From Bradyrhizobium prioriisuperbiae (lineage in GTDB: Bacteria; Pseudomonadota; Alphaproteobacteria; Rhizobiales; Xanthobacteraceae): 64,000 bases of DNA. A program made the translations under genes and the position numbers. Location: positions 2,728,001 to 2,792,000 of the forward strand of contig NZ_CP135921.1 in the NCBI RefSeq assembly GCF_032397745.1. Direction: 5' to 3'. The notes beneath the pieces are model-generated. The model had not been told where the DNA came from. It saw only the letters and a list, made by a program, of their open reading frames with translations, and searched no databases. This document shows positions 10,001 to 16,822 of this stretch, one piece after another. Numbering within the stretch: the stretch's first letter is position 1; each line of letters begins with the position of its first letter.

Positions 10001-10763
10001 GCGTGCCGTCCTGATACACAAAACGAACGAACCGGTTTGCTGCCGTGCCGGCCACGGCGGTGTTCTGGCCGTAAGCAATGGTCTGAATGTTCGGGCTGCC
10101 ACCCTGGTTGGGCGCGTAGGTGAATGTCACCAGATTGCTGTTGGTGTCGCTGGTCGATGACATCAGCCAGCTGCGCACGTTCGGTCCCGAGCCGGCCAGT
10201 GCACGACTGTCGGGCGTGCCTCCGAATACGGTCACCTGTCCGGTTTTGGAGGTGCGTGTGAATTGGCAGGGCGCGTTGCCGCACATGGTGCTCGAGCTGA
10301 CGACGAGCTGCCAGGATTCGCGTTCGGTGCGGTACACCGTCCCCGGTTGACCATAGTCTCCGGAGACATTGATGAGGCGCTGGCCGTCGAGGCAATAGCG
10401 GTCGTCGCTGTTGAAGGAAACCGTGCCGCGCCGCTGGTCGACCGCCGGAATGGCCGGGCACCGGGTGATCGCCGAAAATCCGGTCAACTGCCAGCCGACG
10501 CCGAGCAGGCCATTCACGCCGCCGCTGCTGTAGCGCAGCGACAGGCTCGGCTGCGCCTGGCCGATGCCGGGCGGCACGTCGATCGGGATGGTGACGGTGA
10601 AGTTGCCGTCGGCGTCGCTTCCGGCGTCGAGCCTGATTTCGCCGGGTGTTGTCACGGGCGCGGTCGCTGCCGCCGGCCTTTGTGCTAGCGCATAAATCGA
10701 CGCAGCAGCAATCAGCAGCAACGCAAAACAGCCCGCGAGCCAACGGTAAGGATTGTTCGACAT
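4005..10763 (-). CDS. SpvB/RHS-repeat polymorphic toxin with HINT and NucA/NucB-type nuclease tip
   Basis: A giant exported protein of 2252 residues. The ATG at 10763 is chosen because AAGAAGG sits 8 nt upstream and a signal or anchor helix follows directly (LAGCFALLLIAAASIYALA); an upstream start would bury that helix. Order: SpvB-like N-terminus from about residue 41 (GEIRLDAGSDADGNFTV); FG-GAP/VCBS-like repeats at about 340-710 (many DxNxDG motifs such as DANGDGIGD); a TcdB-like junction near 715; YD/RHS repeats (for example FTYDAQNRL); RHS core with YFGARHYEPGLGHFLTAD near 1790; HINT domain about 1987-2130 (starting Cys, TPAH, ending VHNPC); and a tip at about 2146-2252 with DRDEYPPAMF, GADIRLID and DNRGSGSS, which is the NucA/NucB deoxyribonuclease pattern. 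I infer that the shell encloses the tip and HINT releases it. SUKH gene follows; five Vps62-like genes precede it. Confidence 0.9.
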   Translation of the reverse strand: MSNNPYRWLAGCFALLLIAAASIYALAQRPAAATAPVTTPGEIRLDAGSDADGNFTVTIPIDVPPGIGQAQPSLSLRYSSGGVNGLLGVGWQLTGFSAITRCPAIPAVDQRRGTVSFNSDDRYCLDGQRLINVSGDYGQPGTVYRTERESWQLVVSSSTMCGNAPCQFTRTSKTGQVTVFGGTPDSRALAGSGPNVRSWLMSSTSDTNSNLVTFTYAPNQGGSPNIQTIAYGQNTAVAGTAANRFVRFVYQDGTRSDPITNYVGGISYRQTALLTHVQTYVDAALVRDLTMSYTPSVATGRSLLTQLQRCSPSQCLTPTTIAWQGQQPPTFTPQALNFSAALPGTITPVVMDANGDGIGDLVGMTQDNVNQYVAPAISNGSTFSVCPNPLQIPIQPSGFALAADLNADGASDFVYTFQQGGLFGFALFFGSQSGCDFTTGPSGTFNLPANPDYQWAADINGDGKTDLVAAWKTPTGLDVEVMLSQGGTLAPPVSTTLAFDPTSANIFPADVNGDGMVDLVQITSGPNNTALVLAAQSNGAAFGTPIQTQLGTSSLNSMLGMWPVDINHDGLTDMVLAQTGANNVVTLLPLFANGAGGFEAGTQTITNSPAANTIFLGPLDTTGSGTPSMVQIYSDGGNISASVFLPTAGIFSAGQTFSTNFSASAASSILPADYIGNGRADLLQVWSNNGAAAVSGLKNANTGADLIQSVTNGLGNVTTVAYGPLSDPTLYTPGTSGSDALTYAYRMTPSTGPFQRVGGGVRQVVRNITRSNDPQLNASAYQYTESFRYAGGLVDLSGRGWLGFQAVERTQADLGRIRVISYNQAFPLTGTAASVSLYCTHGTSPDPKCSGDRMLLNQTVNSFAAVTVAAGAGPLQTPIQDTRLQQVAVSAFNYGQPDFTRRRAYQYDSYGNIAHIADFGVTGAENPVYTCSAYLNQTSATGWALGYLQHRKTSRSTDCNNFTTFTAGQDFHLEHYTYDGAFNQVSYAIYDDGNAAELVTTYSYDGFGNRLREVLPGNRSRQLSFDPTYNTYLLTVTVPTQSGGTAVTTYGYDPRFGQQVARTNSNGATFIACIDDIGRVTATQGPVPTAPAGVSAGVNCVGPNTGPAAFQQAAVVTTATARPMRDASNRFYVEVQQAESWPVGQTPGEVRWRRSYQDGLGRQYMLTAQSDENPSGVMVCANFDADSRTSRTSLPAFLQEQTCGSSSGSGLLWATQTFDAYSRPVTSSTPLTADGSSTTSTTYAYASGLVSTVTKGTDSDLLQTTVQSGYFNGRRKIVSMALAGAGPTVYGYDPTGKLTSIVEPPTANNPSGIKTTIGYDSVGRQIRVDNPDQNTTGNPAISAEIRSYGLDGLLASRTDAKGQRTSFTRDARGRVLQQTDPDGTITYGYDNPTASGVERLTSVSATNAGNPSYSRAFAYDSYGNRNLETITVTAARSSYTASKVFDPKARVQQEHYPDGSLIVRRYSGGNLRGIDLNGRPQVTFKAYTALGQPTTTQYANNAAATVAYLPSGLPARETLVDATGAKQVDNLLQWDGLLNLRGVADQIKPGGHDYSETFTYDSGRLVGATTNQLYADQAYQYSADGNRTQVNDLQLTYQAHRVVGATNASQPVLAVSYDPNGNVSSRTTGSVTTSFTYDAQNRLTLVQSTGAAQLQNLAFTNTGRRLAKRTPDGTTVVYPFANFEVTQVPGVAPLTTVYLTGGSRRYAAISQGGTGAKRPTGTPVPGTRFVHANQVRSTTVTLDDQGRLSSRFAYMPFGAPVPAASSGPDDVRPKFQGNEFEQTAQIYYFGARHYEPGLGHFLTADTQPATNVFRPDALNRYAFAINNPATLIDEAGHNIFDSILGAVIGVAEVAAGAAIDVLSDGALEPLGQGLIGAGINSVQYSATAGNHFSWKQFGDQNATGFVIGAVTGGFGEEAAAGEEAASDAVETSAQRAATATSNDIETDAAGTAVRTGVERDSIDVGTQASEKADEAGTDLGSDAEDECTAASFTADTPVASADGPVRIDSLHIGQSVLSRNAIDGIDRPRPVTRAMSRTVRDLIALQIAGRSSERLLVTPAHPVATAGGRWIAAEHLVPGTELVTHTGDSARVVAVTRLKPPVPITVHNLYLAPDHSYFAGANEIWVHNPCTVKDKSGKTKKGAKYDVILEMPESEYPESAAHIRDAQKAGHDEVLTIERSGAKANRRASLRGVKTAAGLDRDEYPPAMFAEGGDGADIRLIDQADNRGSGSSFGGQLRSFLDGVRVWFKIVK

Positions 10764-10874
10764 CGCTCGAGCCTTCTTGATGACGTTACCGAGTTGCGCC
10801 TTGTGAGGCGCGTGAAGCAACGTGTTCTGAAAGTGCGGCACGATGCCGGGCCGGCATTCGGACCGCCTGCAACA

Positions 10875-11189
10875 TTACCGCACGGAAATTGGCTGGATCG
10901 GCACGAACGCGGTGCCGGTGGGGTTATTGTGGTTCGGCCAGGCGAAGAAGGTGTTGAGTGGCGAGATCGCCCACAGTGCCGTGTCGGCGGCGCGGTAGCC
11001 GCTACCGCTGTCGTTCCAGAGCAGGGTACTCAACTCGTATGACTTGGCGTCGTTCTCGATCTGGACGATGTCGCTGGGCGTCTCCGGGATTGATCCATCC
11101 GGCTGGCAGTAGACCGAGCCGTTGGTGATCGCGGACGCAATCTGCGTGAATTGACTGACAGGCTGAATCTCGAGGACAGGTAAGCTCAT
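10875..11189 (-). CDS. Vps62-like (DUF946-like) paralog, internally deleted short form
   Basis: A 104-residue member of the five-gene array. It keeps the family start (LPVLEIQPV) and the whole C-terminal module (LSTLLWNDSGSGY, DTALWAISPLNTFFAWP). Compared with its closest relative at 13329-13928 it lacks two inner stretches: the RPxxDAGW block, and everything between VQIEND and AKSY, including the GYVGCGH-type motif. Both losses are in frame. AGGAGA lies 8 nt before the ATG. It is the array member next to the RHS toxin gene (111 nt). Whether it is functional or a decaying copy is unclear. Confidence 0.6.
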   Translation of the reverse strand: MSLPVLEIQPVSQFTQIASAITNGSVYCQPDGSIPETPSDIVQIENDAKSYELSTLLWNDSGSGYRAADTALWAISPLNTFFAWPNHNNPTGTAFVPIQPISVR

Positions 11190-11274
11190 TTGAATAGTCT
11201 CCTGTAAATCGGAGTGGCTATTGTTCAAAAAGCTTGTTCGACCGGCAAACGCGTTCGGCCGCGACTGGATGCGA

Positions 11275-11925
11275 TCAGTCGGGCATGACGGGAATGGGCT
11301 GGCTCGGGATGTACGCTGAAACTGTCGGCGTCACGCCGTTCTGCGGCCACACGAAGAAGGTTGCAAGCGGTGCGATCGACCAGCACGACGTATCGTAGTT
11401 ACAGCCGCTGCCGTGATCGTCCCAGATCAGCGTGGTGAGCGGATAGGACTTGGCCAGATTGGCGTTGAGGCATCGGAAGGTCGGAATATTGGGCGGCGGT
11501 GCGTCCCCCGTCGCAATGCGATCCAAAATCTTGACTATTCCTCCGTCCATCGTGAACAGGTCTCGATCGGTCTCGGACGGAACATACGTGGTCCAGACGT
11601 GTCCGCAGCCCACATAGCCCTGTGGGGCTTGGGGCGCCCAGCATAGATACAGAGAGGGCGGAAATGTCGAATAGAAGCCCGTTGTGATGAAATTCCATCC
11701 ACTTGGCGCCGCGAGGGCCGGGGAGGTGGGATCATCTTGGACGACCTGGACTACGAATCCGGAGCCGAGAGGGCCTTGCGTCCCCGGCTGGCAATAGTCG
11801 CCGAAGAAGAACCAGCCGTCCGGCGTGTTCGGGCGGAAGATGGTGACGGCGGTGTCCGCGCCGGTGTCTTGCACGACCTGGCTGAAATCCATGGTCGGCT
11901 GAATCTTGAGAACCGGTAGAGGCAT
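11275..11925 (-). CDS. Vps62-like (DUF946-like) small protein, array member
   Basis: 216 residues, no signal peptide. It opens with MPLPVLKIQPTMDFSQVVQD and shows three related blocks: RPNTPDGWFFFGDYCQPG, CWAPQAPQGYVGCGHVW, and IWDDHGSGCNYDTSCWSIAP. The W/R-x-P-x-x-P-x-GY/GW spacing and the W-D-x-GSG element resemble Vps62 (DUF946) repeats; this assignment is by motif only. It is near-identical over long stretches to the protein at 14048-14716, and the DNA upstream of the two genes is also related, so they arose by segmental duplication. The ATG at 11925 matches the paralogs' start. It is co-directional with the RHS toxin. The role is unknown. Confidence 0.65.
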   Translation of the reverse strand: MPLPVLKIQPTMDFSQVVQDTGADTAVTIFRPNTPDGWFFFGDYCQPGTQGPLGSGFVVQVVQDDPTSPALAAPSGWNFITTGFYSTFPPSLYLCWAPQAPQGYVGCGHVWTTYVPSETDRDLFTMDGGIVKILDRIATGDAPPPNIPTFRCLNANLAKSYPLTTLIWDDHGSGCNYDTSCWSIAPLATFFVWPQNGVTPTVSAYIPSQPIPVMPD

Positions 11926-12100
11926 CGTCCACTTGCCCAATCAATGATCAAAACTTGTTTTTATCGCAATACAACCATCAATACAGGATTGCCCGGTCGC
12001 GGGCAACGCGGACACCGTCTCAATGAGCGCAAATCTGTTCGTGCGACATGAGCAGGACTCGGCCGCGAGACTGTGGAATCAGGACATCCCGAATTCGTCG

Positions 12101-12655
12101 TCAGGACATGATAGGCTGTGTTGGAACGAAGGCCAAAGCCGGCGGCGTCACGCCGCTTAGCGGCCAGGCGAAGAACGTTCCCAGCGGTGCAATCGACCAG
12201 CATGCGTACCGGGGAGGGTTGCCCTGATCGTTATAGAGCAGACTCGCGGGCGCGTAGGATTTGGCCAGGTTTGCATTCAGGCACCGCAGCGTCGGGATCA
12301 CCGGCTTTTCACCGAAATTCGTCGTTGCGAACACATGCCCGCAGGCCACATAATTCTGCGGGGCTATGGGAGCCCAGAAGCCCGATAAAGTCTGAATGTC
12401 CGGGGGCGATGTGATGGTGATGAGAGTCCATCCGACGGGTTCGGCCAGCGCGGGCGAATTGGGGTCGTCGTCGGACACCTGGACCAAGTAGCCCGGACTG
12501 AGCGGCGATTGCAACCCCGGCTGCGTATAGTCGCCGAAGATAAACCAGCCATCCGGAGTGTTTGGGCGCGAGACAGAGAGGTTGCTAGTGCCGGCGATGC
12601 CCCCGATTTGCGTGAAATCCATCGTCGGCTGAATCTTCAGAACAGGCAGCGGCAT
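12101..12655 (-). CDS. Vps62-like (DUF946-like) small protein, array member (most diverged)
   Basis: 184 residues. It has the same opening (MPLPVLKIQPTMDFTQIGG) and blocks as its neighbours: RPNTPDGWFIFGDYTQPG, GFWAPIAPQNYVACGHV, RCLNANLAKSYAPASLLYND and CWSIAPLGTFFAWP. It differs in that the third block has lost the GSG element (YNDQGNPPRYACW) and the linker before RCLNAN is shorter. AGGGGGA precedes the ATG at 12655. It is the middle gene of the five and the only one without a close partner in the array. No signal peptide is visible and the function is unknown. Confidence 0.65.
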   Translation of the reverse strand: MPLPVLKIQPTMDFTQIGGIAGTSNLSVSRPNTPDGWFIFGDYTQPGLQSPLSPGYLVQVSDDDPNSPALAEPVGWTLITITSPPDIQTLSGFWAPIAPQNYVACGHVFATTNFGEKPVIPTLRCLNANLAKSYAPASLLYNDQGNPPRYACWSIAPLGTFFAWPLSGVTPPALAFVPTQPIMS

Positions 12656-12963
12656 TGATCCCCCTGTCGCAATCGATCTATGAAATCGTTTCCCAGATGC
12701 AATCCATGAGCAATACCGCATCGGCCGATTGCTGACAATCGGTGCCGAGTGTGGCTTAAGCTTATGGTTTGAGTTCGTAGCTTCAATTCATGGCTTCAAT
12801 TCATGGCTCAGGGTATCGCTCGAGGCCGTCGCGCGTCCCGGGCGGGAGCGCGGACAATCGCAAGGATGCCCGCCCGCGATGGATAAGGAAGTTGTCGATG
12901 CGGCGCCGTGTCCTGCGAACGAGATGGACGTGTCTGATAGCGCCGATCCGTACGCGGCAGTAA

Positions 12964-13266
12964 GCGCAGGCGCTTCCCCTCCATGACAAGCGTCAGCGAA
13001 CCTCCCGCCTGCGCCGATGGCTCGACGAGAGCCTCGAACCGCCGCAGTGGCCGGAGGGTGTTCATGGGCGCACCCTCCTGCCGTCCGATGCGCCGGCGTT
13101 GCATGCGTTCTTCACCCAGGTGATCTTGGAATTCCAGCTCCCGTATGAGGCCTGGTGGCAGGGCCTTTCGAGTGATGCGGAATTCGATCCCGCACTCTGC
13201 TTTTTGTCCTGCGATGCAGCCGGACACATTGTCGGAGCCGCGCACGCTTCGAGGCCGATGACAACG
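12964..13266 (+). pseudogene. GNAT N-acetyltransferase remnant
   Basis: On the plus strand, inside the 673-nt spacer of the array, one frame reads SLEPPQWPEGVHGRTLLPSD, then ALHAFFTQ, LPYEAWWQGLSSDAEFDPAL and FLSCDAAGHIVGAAHA. This is the N-terminal half of a typical GNAT acetyltransferase, up to the strand before the acetyl-CoA pyrophosphate loop. The frame has a stop at 12961-12963, no good start, and loses the family pattern after about 13266, so the acetyl-CoA-binding half is gone. It probably existed before the Vps62-like duplications disrupted it. The rest of 12656-13328 holds no recognisable gene. Confidence 0.45.
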
Positions 13267-13328
13267 CGCCGCTGCTCCCGGCGAGGGCCTGGGTGGTGCT
13301 CGGCCGGCGCTCAGGCAGCCTGCAGCAA

Positions 13329-13928
13329 TCACCGTTCCGGAATTTGCTGGATCGGCACGAATGCGGTGCCGGTGGGTGTGTTGTAATTCGGCCAGGCAAA
13401 GAAGGTGTTGAGCGGCGAGATCGCCCACAAAGCGGTATCGGCGGGGTGGTAGCCGCTGCCGCTGTCGTTCCAGAGCAGGGTGCTCAAGTTATAGGACTTC
13501 GCGAGATCGGCGCGCAGGCAACGCAAGCTGGAAATAAAGGGCGGTGTCGGTGGCGGATCATAAGGATCGAAGGTCTGTTGGGGACCTACCGTCATCACGT
13601 GTCCGCACGCGACATAGTTTTGCGGCGGGACAGGGAGCCAGCTGTACCAGATGTTTGCCCAGCCCGGAGTGAATTCGATTTCACCGTTGGAGGTAATCAG
13701 GGTCCAATCGACCGGGGGCATAAGCGCGGGATTGTTCGGATCGTCTTTCTCGACCTGCACGGCAAAGCCGGGCGACTCGGGGCTGGATCCATCCGGCTGG
13801 CAGGTGTCGCCGAAATAGAACCACCCTGCATCCAGACTGGGCCGCCAAAGGCCCATCTGTCCGCCGTAAACGGACATCAGTTGCGTGAATTGATTGACCG
13901 GCTGAATCTGGAGAACAGGCAAACCCAT
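13329..13928 (-). CDS. Vps62-like (DUF946-like) small protein, array member
   Basis: 199 residues. Blocks in order: opening LPVLQIQPVNQFTQL, RPSLDAGWFYFGDTCQPDG, YSWLPVPPQNYVACGHVM, RCLRADLAKSYNLSTLLWND with GSG, and DTALWAISPLNTFFAWP. It is the full-length relative of the truncated copy at 10875-11189, with which it shares long runs of nearly identical DNA in the C-terminal part and just beyond the stop codon. AGAGGATG precedes the ATG. It follows the 14048-14716 gene by 119 nt, and that gene pair is mirrored by the pair at 11275-11925 and 10875-11189. Function unknown. Confidence 0.65.
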   Translation of the reverse strand: MGLPVLQIQPVNQFTQLMSVYGGQMGLWRPSLDAGWFYFGDTCQPDGSSPESPGFAVQVEKDDPNNPALMPPVDWTLITSNGEIEFTPGWANIWYSWLPVPPQNYVACGHVMTVGPQQTFDPYDPPPTPPFISSLRCLRADLAKSYNLSTLLWNDSGSGYHPADTALWAISPLNTFFAWPNYNTPTGTAFVPIQQIPER

Positions 13929-14047
13929 TTGAGCATCCTCTGAAAAAGAGGCGGTATTCGATTTAAAAAATCACGATCGGCAATGACTTGGCCAATGACT
14001 TGGCCCCGGCAGGGCGTGATCCGAATGGCGCAATCAGAACGGCGCAA

Positions 14048-14716
14048 TCAGAAAGGCGATTCGGGAATAGGCTGGCTGGGAATGTACGACGAGACCGTCG
14101 GCGTCACGCCGTTCTGCGGCCAGACGAAGAATGTCGCCAGCGGCGCGATCGACCAGCATGACGTATCAAGATTGCAACCGCTGCCATGGTCGTCCCAGAT
14201 CAGGCTGGTGAGCGGGTAGGACTTGGCCACATTCGCATTCAGGCACCGGAAGTTCGGGATATTCGGCGGCGGGAAGCTGTCCAGCGCCATGCGATCCGGA
14301 ATTTTCGGTGGTCCTCCATCCGTCTCGGACCGGGCGAACATTTCTCGCTCGGCTTCTGACAGGGGGACGCTGGTCCAGACGTGTCCGCAGCCCACATAGC
14401 CTTGCGGTGCCACGGGGGCCCAGCACGCATACATCCCGATCTGCGAGATTGGAAAAAGCGAGGTGAAACCCCCCGTTACGAAATTCCATCCGGTTGGCGC
14501 CGCCAGCGCCGGGGACGTGGGAACGTCGGTGACGACCTGGACCACGAAGCCCGAACTCAACGGAGCCTGGGTCCCCGGCTGGCAATAGTCGCCGAAGAAG
14601 AACCAGCCGTCCGGCGTGTTCGGGCGGAAGATGGTGACGGCGGTGTTCGCGGTGGTGTCTTGCACGACCTGGCTGAAATCCATGGTCGGCTGAATGTTGA
14701 GAACCGGTAGAGGCAT
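14048..14716 (-). CDS. Vps62-like (DUF946-like) small protein, first gene of the array
   Basis: 222 residues, and the most upstream gene of the array-toxin-immunity row. Motifs: MPLPVLNIQPTMDFSQVVQD, RPNTPDGWFFFGDYCQPG, CWAPVAPQGYVGCGHVW, FRCLNANVAKSYPLTSLIWD plus GSG, and DTSCWSIAPLATFFVWP. It has several cysteines and no signal peptide. AGGTGGA precedes the ATG. It is nearly identical in long stretches to the 11275-11925 product. In eukaryotes Vps62/DUF946 proteins are poorly characterised; the bacterial role here is open, and partnership with the RHS toxin is inferred only from position and strand. Confidence 0.65.
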   Translation of the reverse strand: MPLPVLNIQPTMDFSQVVQDTTANTAVTIFRPNTPDGWFFFGDYCQPGTQAPLSSGFVVQVVTDVPTSPALAAPTGWNFVTGGFTSLFPISQIGMYACWAPVAPQGYVGCGHVWTSVPLSEAEREMFARSETDGGPPKIPDRMALDSFPPPNIPNFRCLNANVAKSYPLTSLIWDDHGSGCNLDTSCWSIAPLATFFVWPQNGVTPTVSSYIPSQPIPESPF

Positions 14717-15150
14717 GGTCCACCTGTCTGAATCAAATGATCAAAAAGATATTTGGTCTTGAAATACGGCTGTCGGTGCGGGATTGGTCGTCGCTGACAG
14801 TGAGCGCAATTTAATCGACGAGGACTGAAGCAGATCGTCGTGCCAAAGAATGTGATCTTTCTCACAGGCCCGATACGCAGGAGTGAATGCCAAGGCAGGT
14901 TGCTTCGCTCCAGCAGGCTTTTGATCGCATCGAGCTACGGCGGCGTCGCGCCGCTGCAATCCGCACGCGATGATCTTGCCTGCTCCGGCCCGCTGACGTG
15001 ATTTCGCCCAGCCCGCCCAAAAAACCGACAGCTCCCTATCGAGGCCATTTCTGAAAATCGCTTTCCGACCAAGCCGATGCGGCTGGCACGCGGCTTGCTT
15101 TGTGGTTTTTGACCGTTCTTAGGTTTTTGTGGCTTAACCAGAGGGAAGCT
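14717..15150. other. Divergent intergenic region between toxin array and ABC operon
   Basis: 434 nt without a convincing gene. The first part (about 14717-14780) is related to the DNA upstream of the array gene starting at 11925, so the duplicated unit included upstream sequence. It must contain the minus-strand promoter of the array and the plus-strand promoter of the ABC importer operon. GAGGGA at 15141-15146 is the ribosome-binding site of the importer's first gene. No defined operator was recognised. Confidence 0.5.
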
Positions 15151-16731
15151 ATGGCCGAGAAGCTTGATCGCAGGGACTTTCTGAAGAGTGCTGCCATCGC
15201 CGCCGGGGCGGCCGGCTTTGTGCAGATCAATCCGGATTTCCTGGTCTCGCCGGCGCTGGCCCAGGGCGCCAAGCCGATGGTCTTCCTGTCCGCGGAGAAC
15301 ATCACCGGCAACTGGGATCCGACCGCCCACACCACGCTGTCGCAGAAAAACATCGAGGGCTTCGTGATGGGTTTCCTGACGCGCACGCCGATGCGCCTGG
15401 AAGACCCGGGCACCGTGGTCTATGAGCTCGCCACCGACATCAAGCTGCTGGATCCGCATCGCCTGCAGATCAAGCTGCGCAGCGGCATTACCTTCCACGA
15501 CGGCAAGCCGTTCAAGGCCGAGGACGTCAAGGCCACGTTCGAATACGGCGCCCGCGCCGATCGCCCGGCGCAATGGTATCCGGGACCGACGGAAACCCTG
15601 ACCATCGAGACGCCGGACGACATGACTGTGATCGTCGACACCTCGAAGGGCGGTTATCCCGCGCATCTCTTCATGTTTCTCGCCGCCTTCCTGCCGATCA
15701 TGTCGGCCAAGGACATCGCCGAGGGGCCGGGTGGTGCACTCTCGCAGCGTCTCAACGGCACCGGTCCGTTCAAGTTCGTCGCGCAGCGCGGCAACGACAC
15801 GGTGCTCGCCGCCAACGACAGTTATTTCAAGGGCAAGCCGGGGATCCCCGGCATCAACTTCACTTTCGTCGGCGATTCCACCACGCGCATGCTGTCGCTG
15901 ATGAACGGGCAGGCGTCGATCGTCGAGCGGCTGGAGCCCGAGCAGGTCAAGACTGTGCAAGGCAATCCGGACATCGCCATCAACAAGGTGGTGTCGGTGG
16001 AGAACAAATATCTCTGGTTCCGCTGCTCCAAGCCGCCGTTCAATGACGTTCGCCTGCGCATGGCGGCGTGCCACGCCATCGATCGCGACCAGATCCTGGA
16101 GATCCTGGGCACCGCCGGCCACAAGTCCAGCAACTACGTGTCGCCGGTCAAGTTCGGCTACACCGACCTGAAAAACTATCCGGCCTATGATCCGAAGGCC
16201 TGTCAGGCGCTGCTGGCCGAGGCCGGCTTCCCCAAGGGCAAAGGCTTGCCGCCGCTCGAATACATCACCTCGGTCGGCTTCTATCCGAAGACCAAGGAAT
16301 ACGGCGAAGTCATCACCGCGATGCTCAATGAGCAGGGCTTTCCCGTCAGCCTGACCGTGCTCGAGCCGGCCGCCTGGAACGAGCGGTTGTATCACCGTCC
16401 CGGCGGCGGTCCTGGCCATATGGTGGACTGCGGCTGGTCCACCGGCTCGCCCGAGCCGGATCTCGTGCTGCGTACCCATTTCCATTCGTCGTCGCACCGC
16501 ATCTGCGGCATCGAGGATCCGGCCATCGACGCCAGCCTCGACAAGGAGCGCAGCGCGGCGACCCTGGACGAGCGCAAGACCATTCTGCAGACCGAGACCA
16601 TGCCGCTGCTCGCCAGCAAGGTGCCGGCGCTGTCGCTGTTCACCTCGGTGATGATCCATGCCATGCGCAAGGATCTCGCCGGTCTCTACATCTATCCGGA
16701 CGGATCGATGGACGCCGCGAAGCCGGCGTGA
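15151..16731 (+). CDS. ABC transporter solute-binding protein, family 5 (peptide/nickel type), Tat-exported
   Basis: A periplasmic receptor of 526 residues that captures the solute for the importer encoded next. The N-terminus has a twin-arginine signal (DRRDFLKSAAIAAGAAGF, cleavage near PALAQ), so it is probably folded before export. The family-5 lobe pattern follows: FHDGKPFKAEDVKATFEYG, LNGTGPFKFV, and VRLRMAACHAIDRDQIL. The ATG at 15151 is chosen because GAGGGA lies 4-9 nt before it and the Tat motif follows directly. It is the first gene of the 15-25 kb operon. Family-5 receptors bind peptides, opines, sugars or amines; the linked hydrolase and kinases argue against a simple peptide. Confidence 0.92.
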   Translation: MAEKLDRRDFLKSAAIAAGAAGFVQINPDFLVSPALAQGAKPMVFLSAENITGNWDPTAHTTLSQKNIEGFVMGFLTRTPMRLEDPGTVVYELATDIKLLDPHRLQIKLRSGITFHDGKPFKAEDVKATFEYGARADRPAQWYPGPTETLTIETPDDMTVIVDTSKGGYPAHLFMFLAAFLPIMSAKDIAEGPGGALSQRLNGTGPFKFVAQRGNDTVLAANDSYFKGKPGIPGINFTFVGDSTTRMLSLMNGQASIVERLEPEQVKTVQGNPDIAINKVVSVENKYLWFRCSKPPFNDVRLRMAACHAIDRDQILEILGTAGHKSSNYVSPVKFGYTDLKNYPAYDPKACQALLAEAGFPKGKGLPPLEYITSVGFYPKTKEYGEVITAMLNEQGFPVSLTVLEPAAWNERLYHRPGGGPGHMVDCGWSTGSPEPDLVLRTHFHSSSHRICGIEDPAIDASLDKERSAATLDERKTILQTETMPLLASKVPALSLFTSVMIHAMRKDLAGLYIYPDGSMDAAKPA

Positions 16732-16822
16732 CCTTCCCTGCATGCTTAGTGTCGTCGAAGCGGGCGCTCGCTTGGCCTGCTTCGGCGCCGCGGAGCGGCC
16801 GAAGCCGGAGTCAGTGCATCTG

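Noticed and set aside
12808..13428. Minus-strand frame of about 200 codons in the array spacer
   Set aside because: It overlaps the better-supported GNAT remnant and the 3' end of the 13329 gene in another frame; no family pattern.
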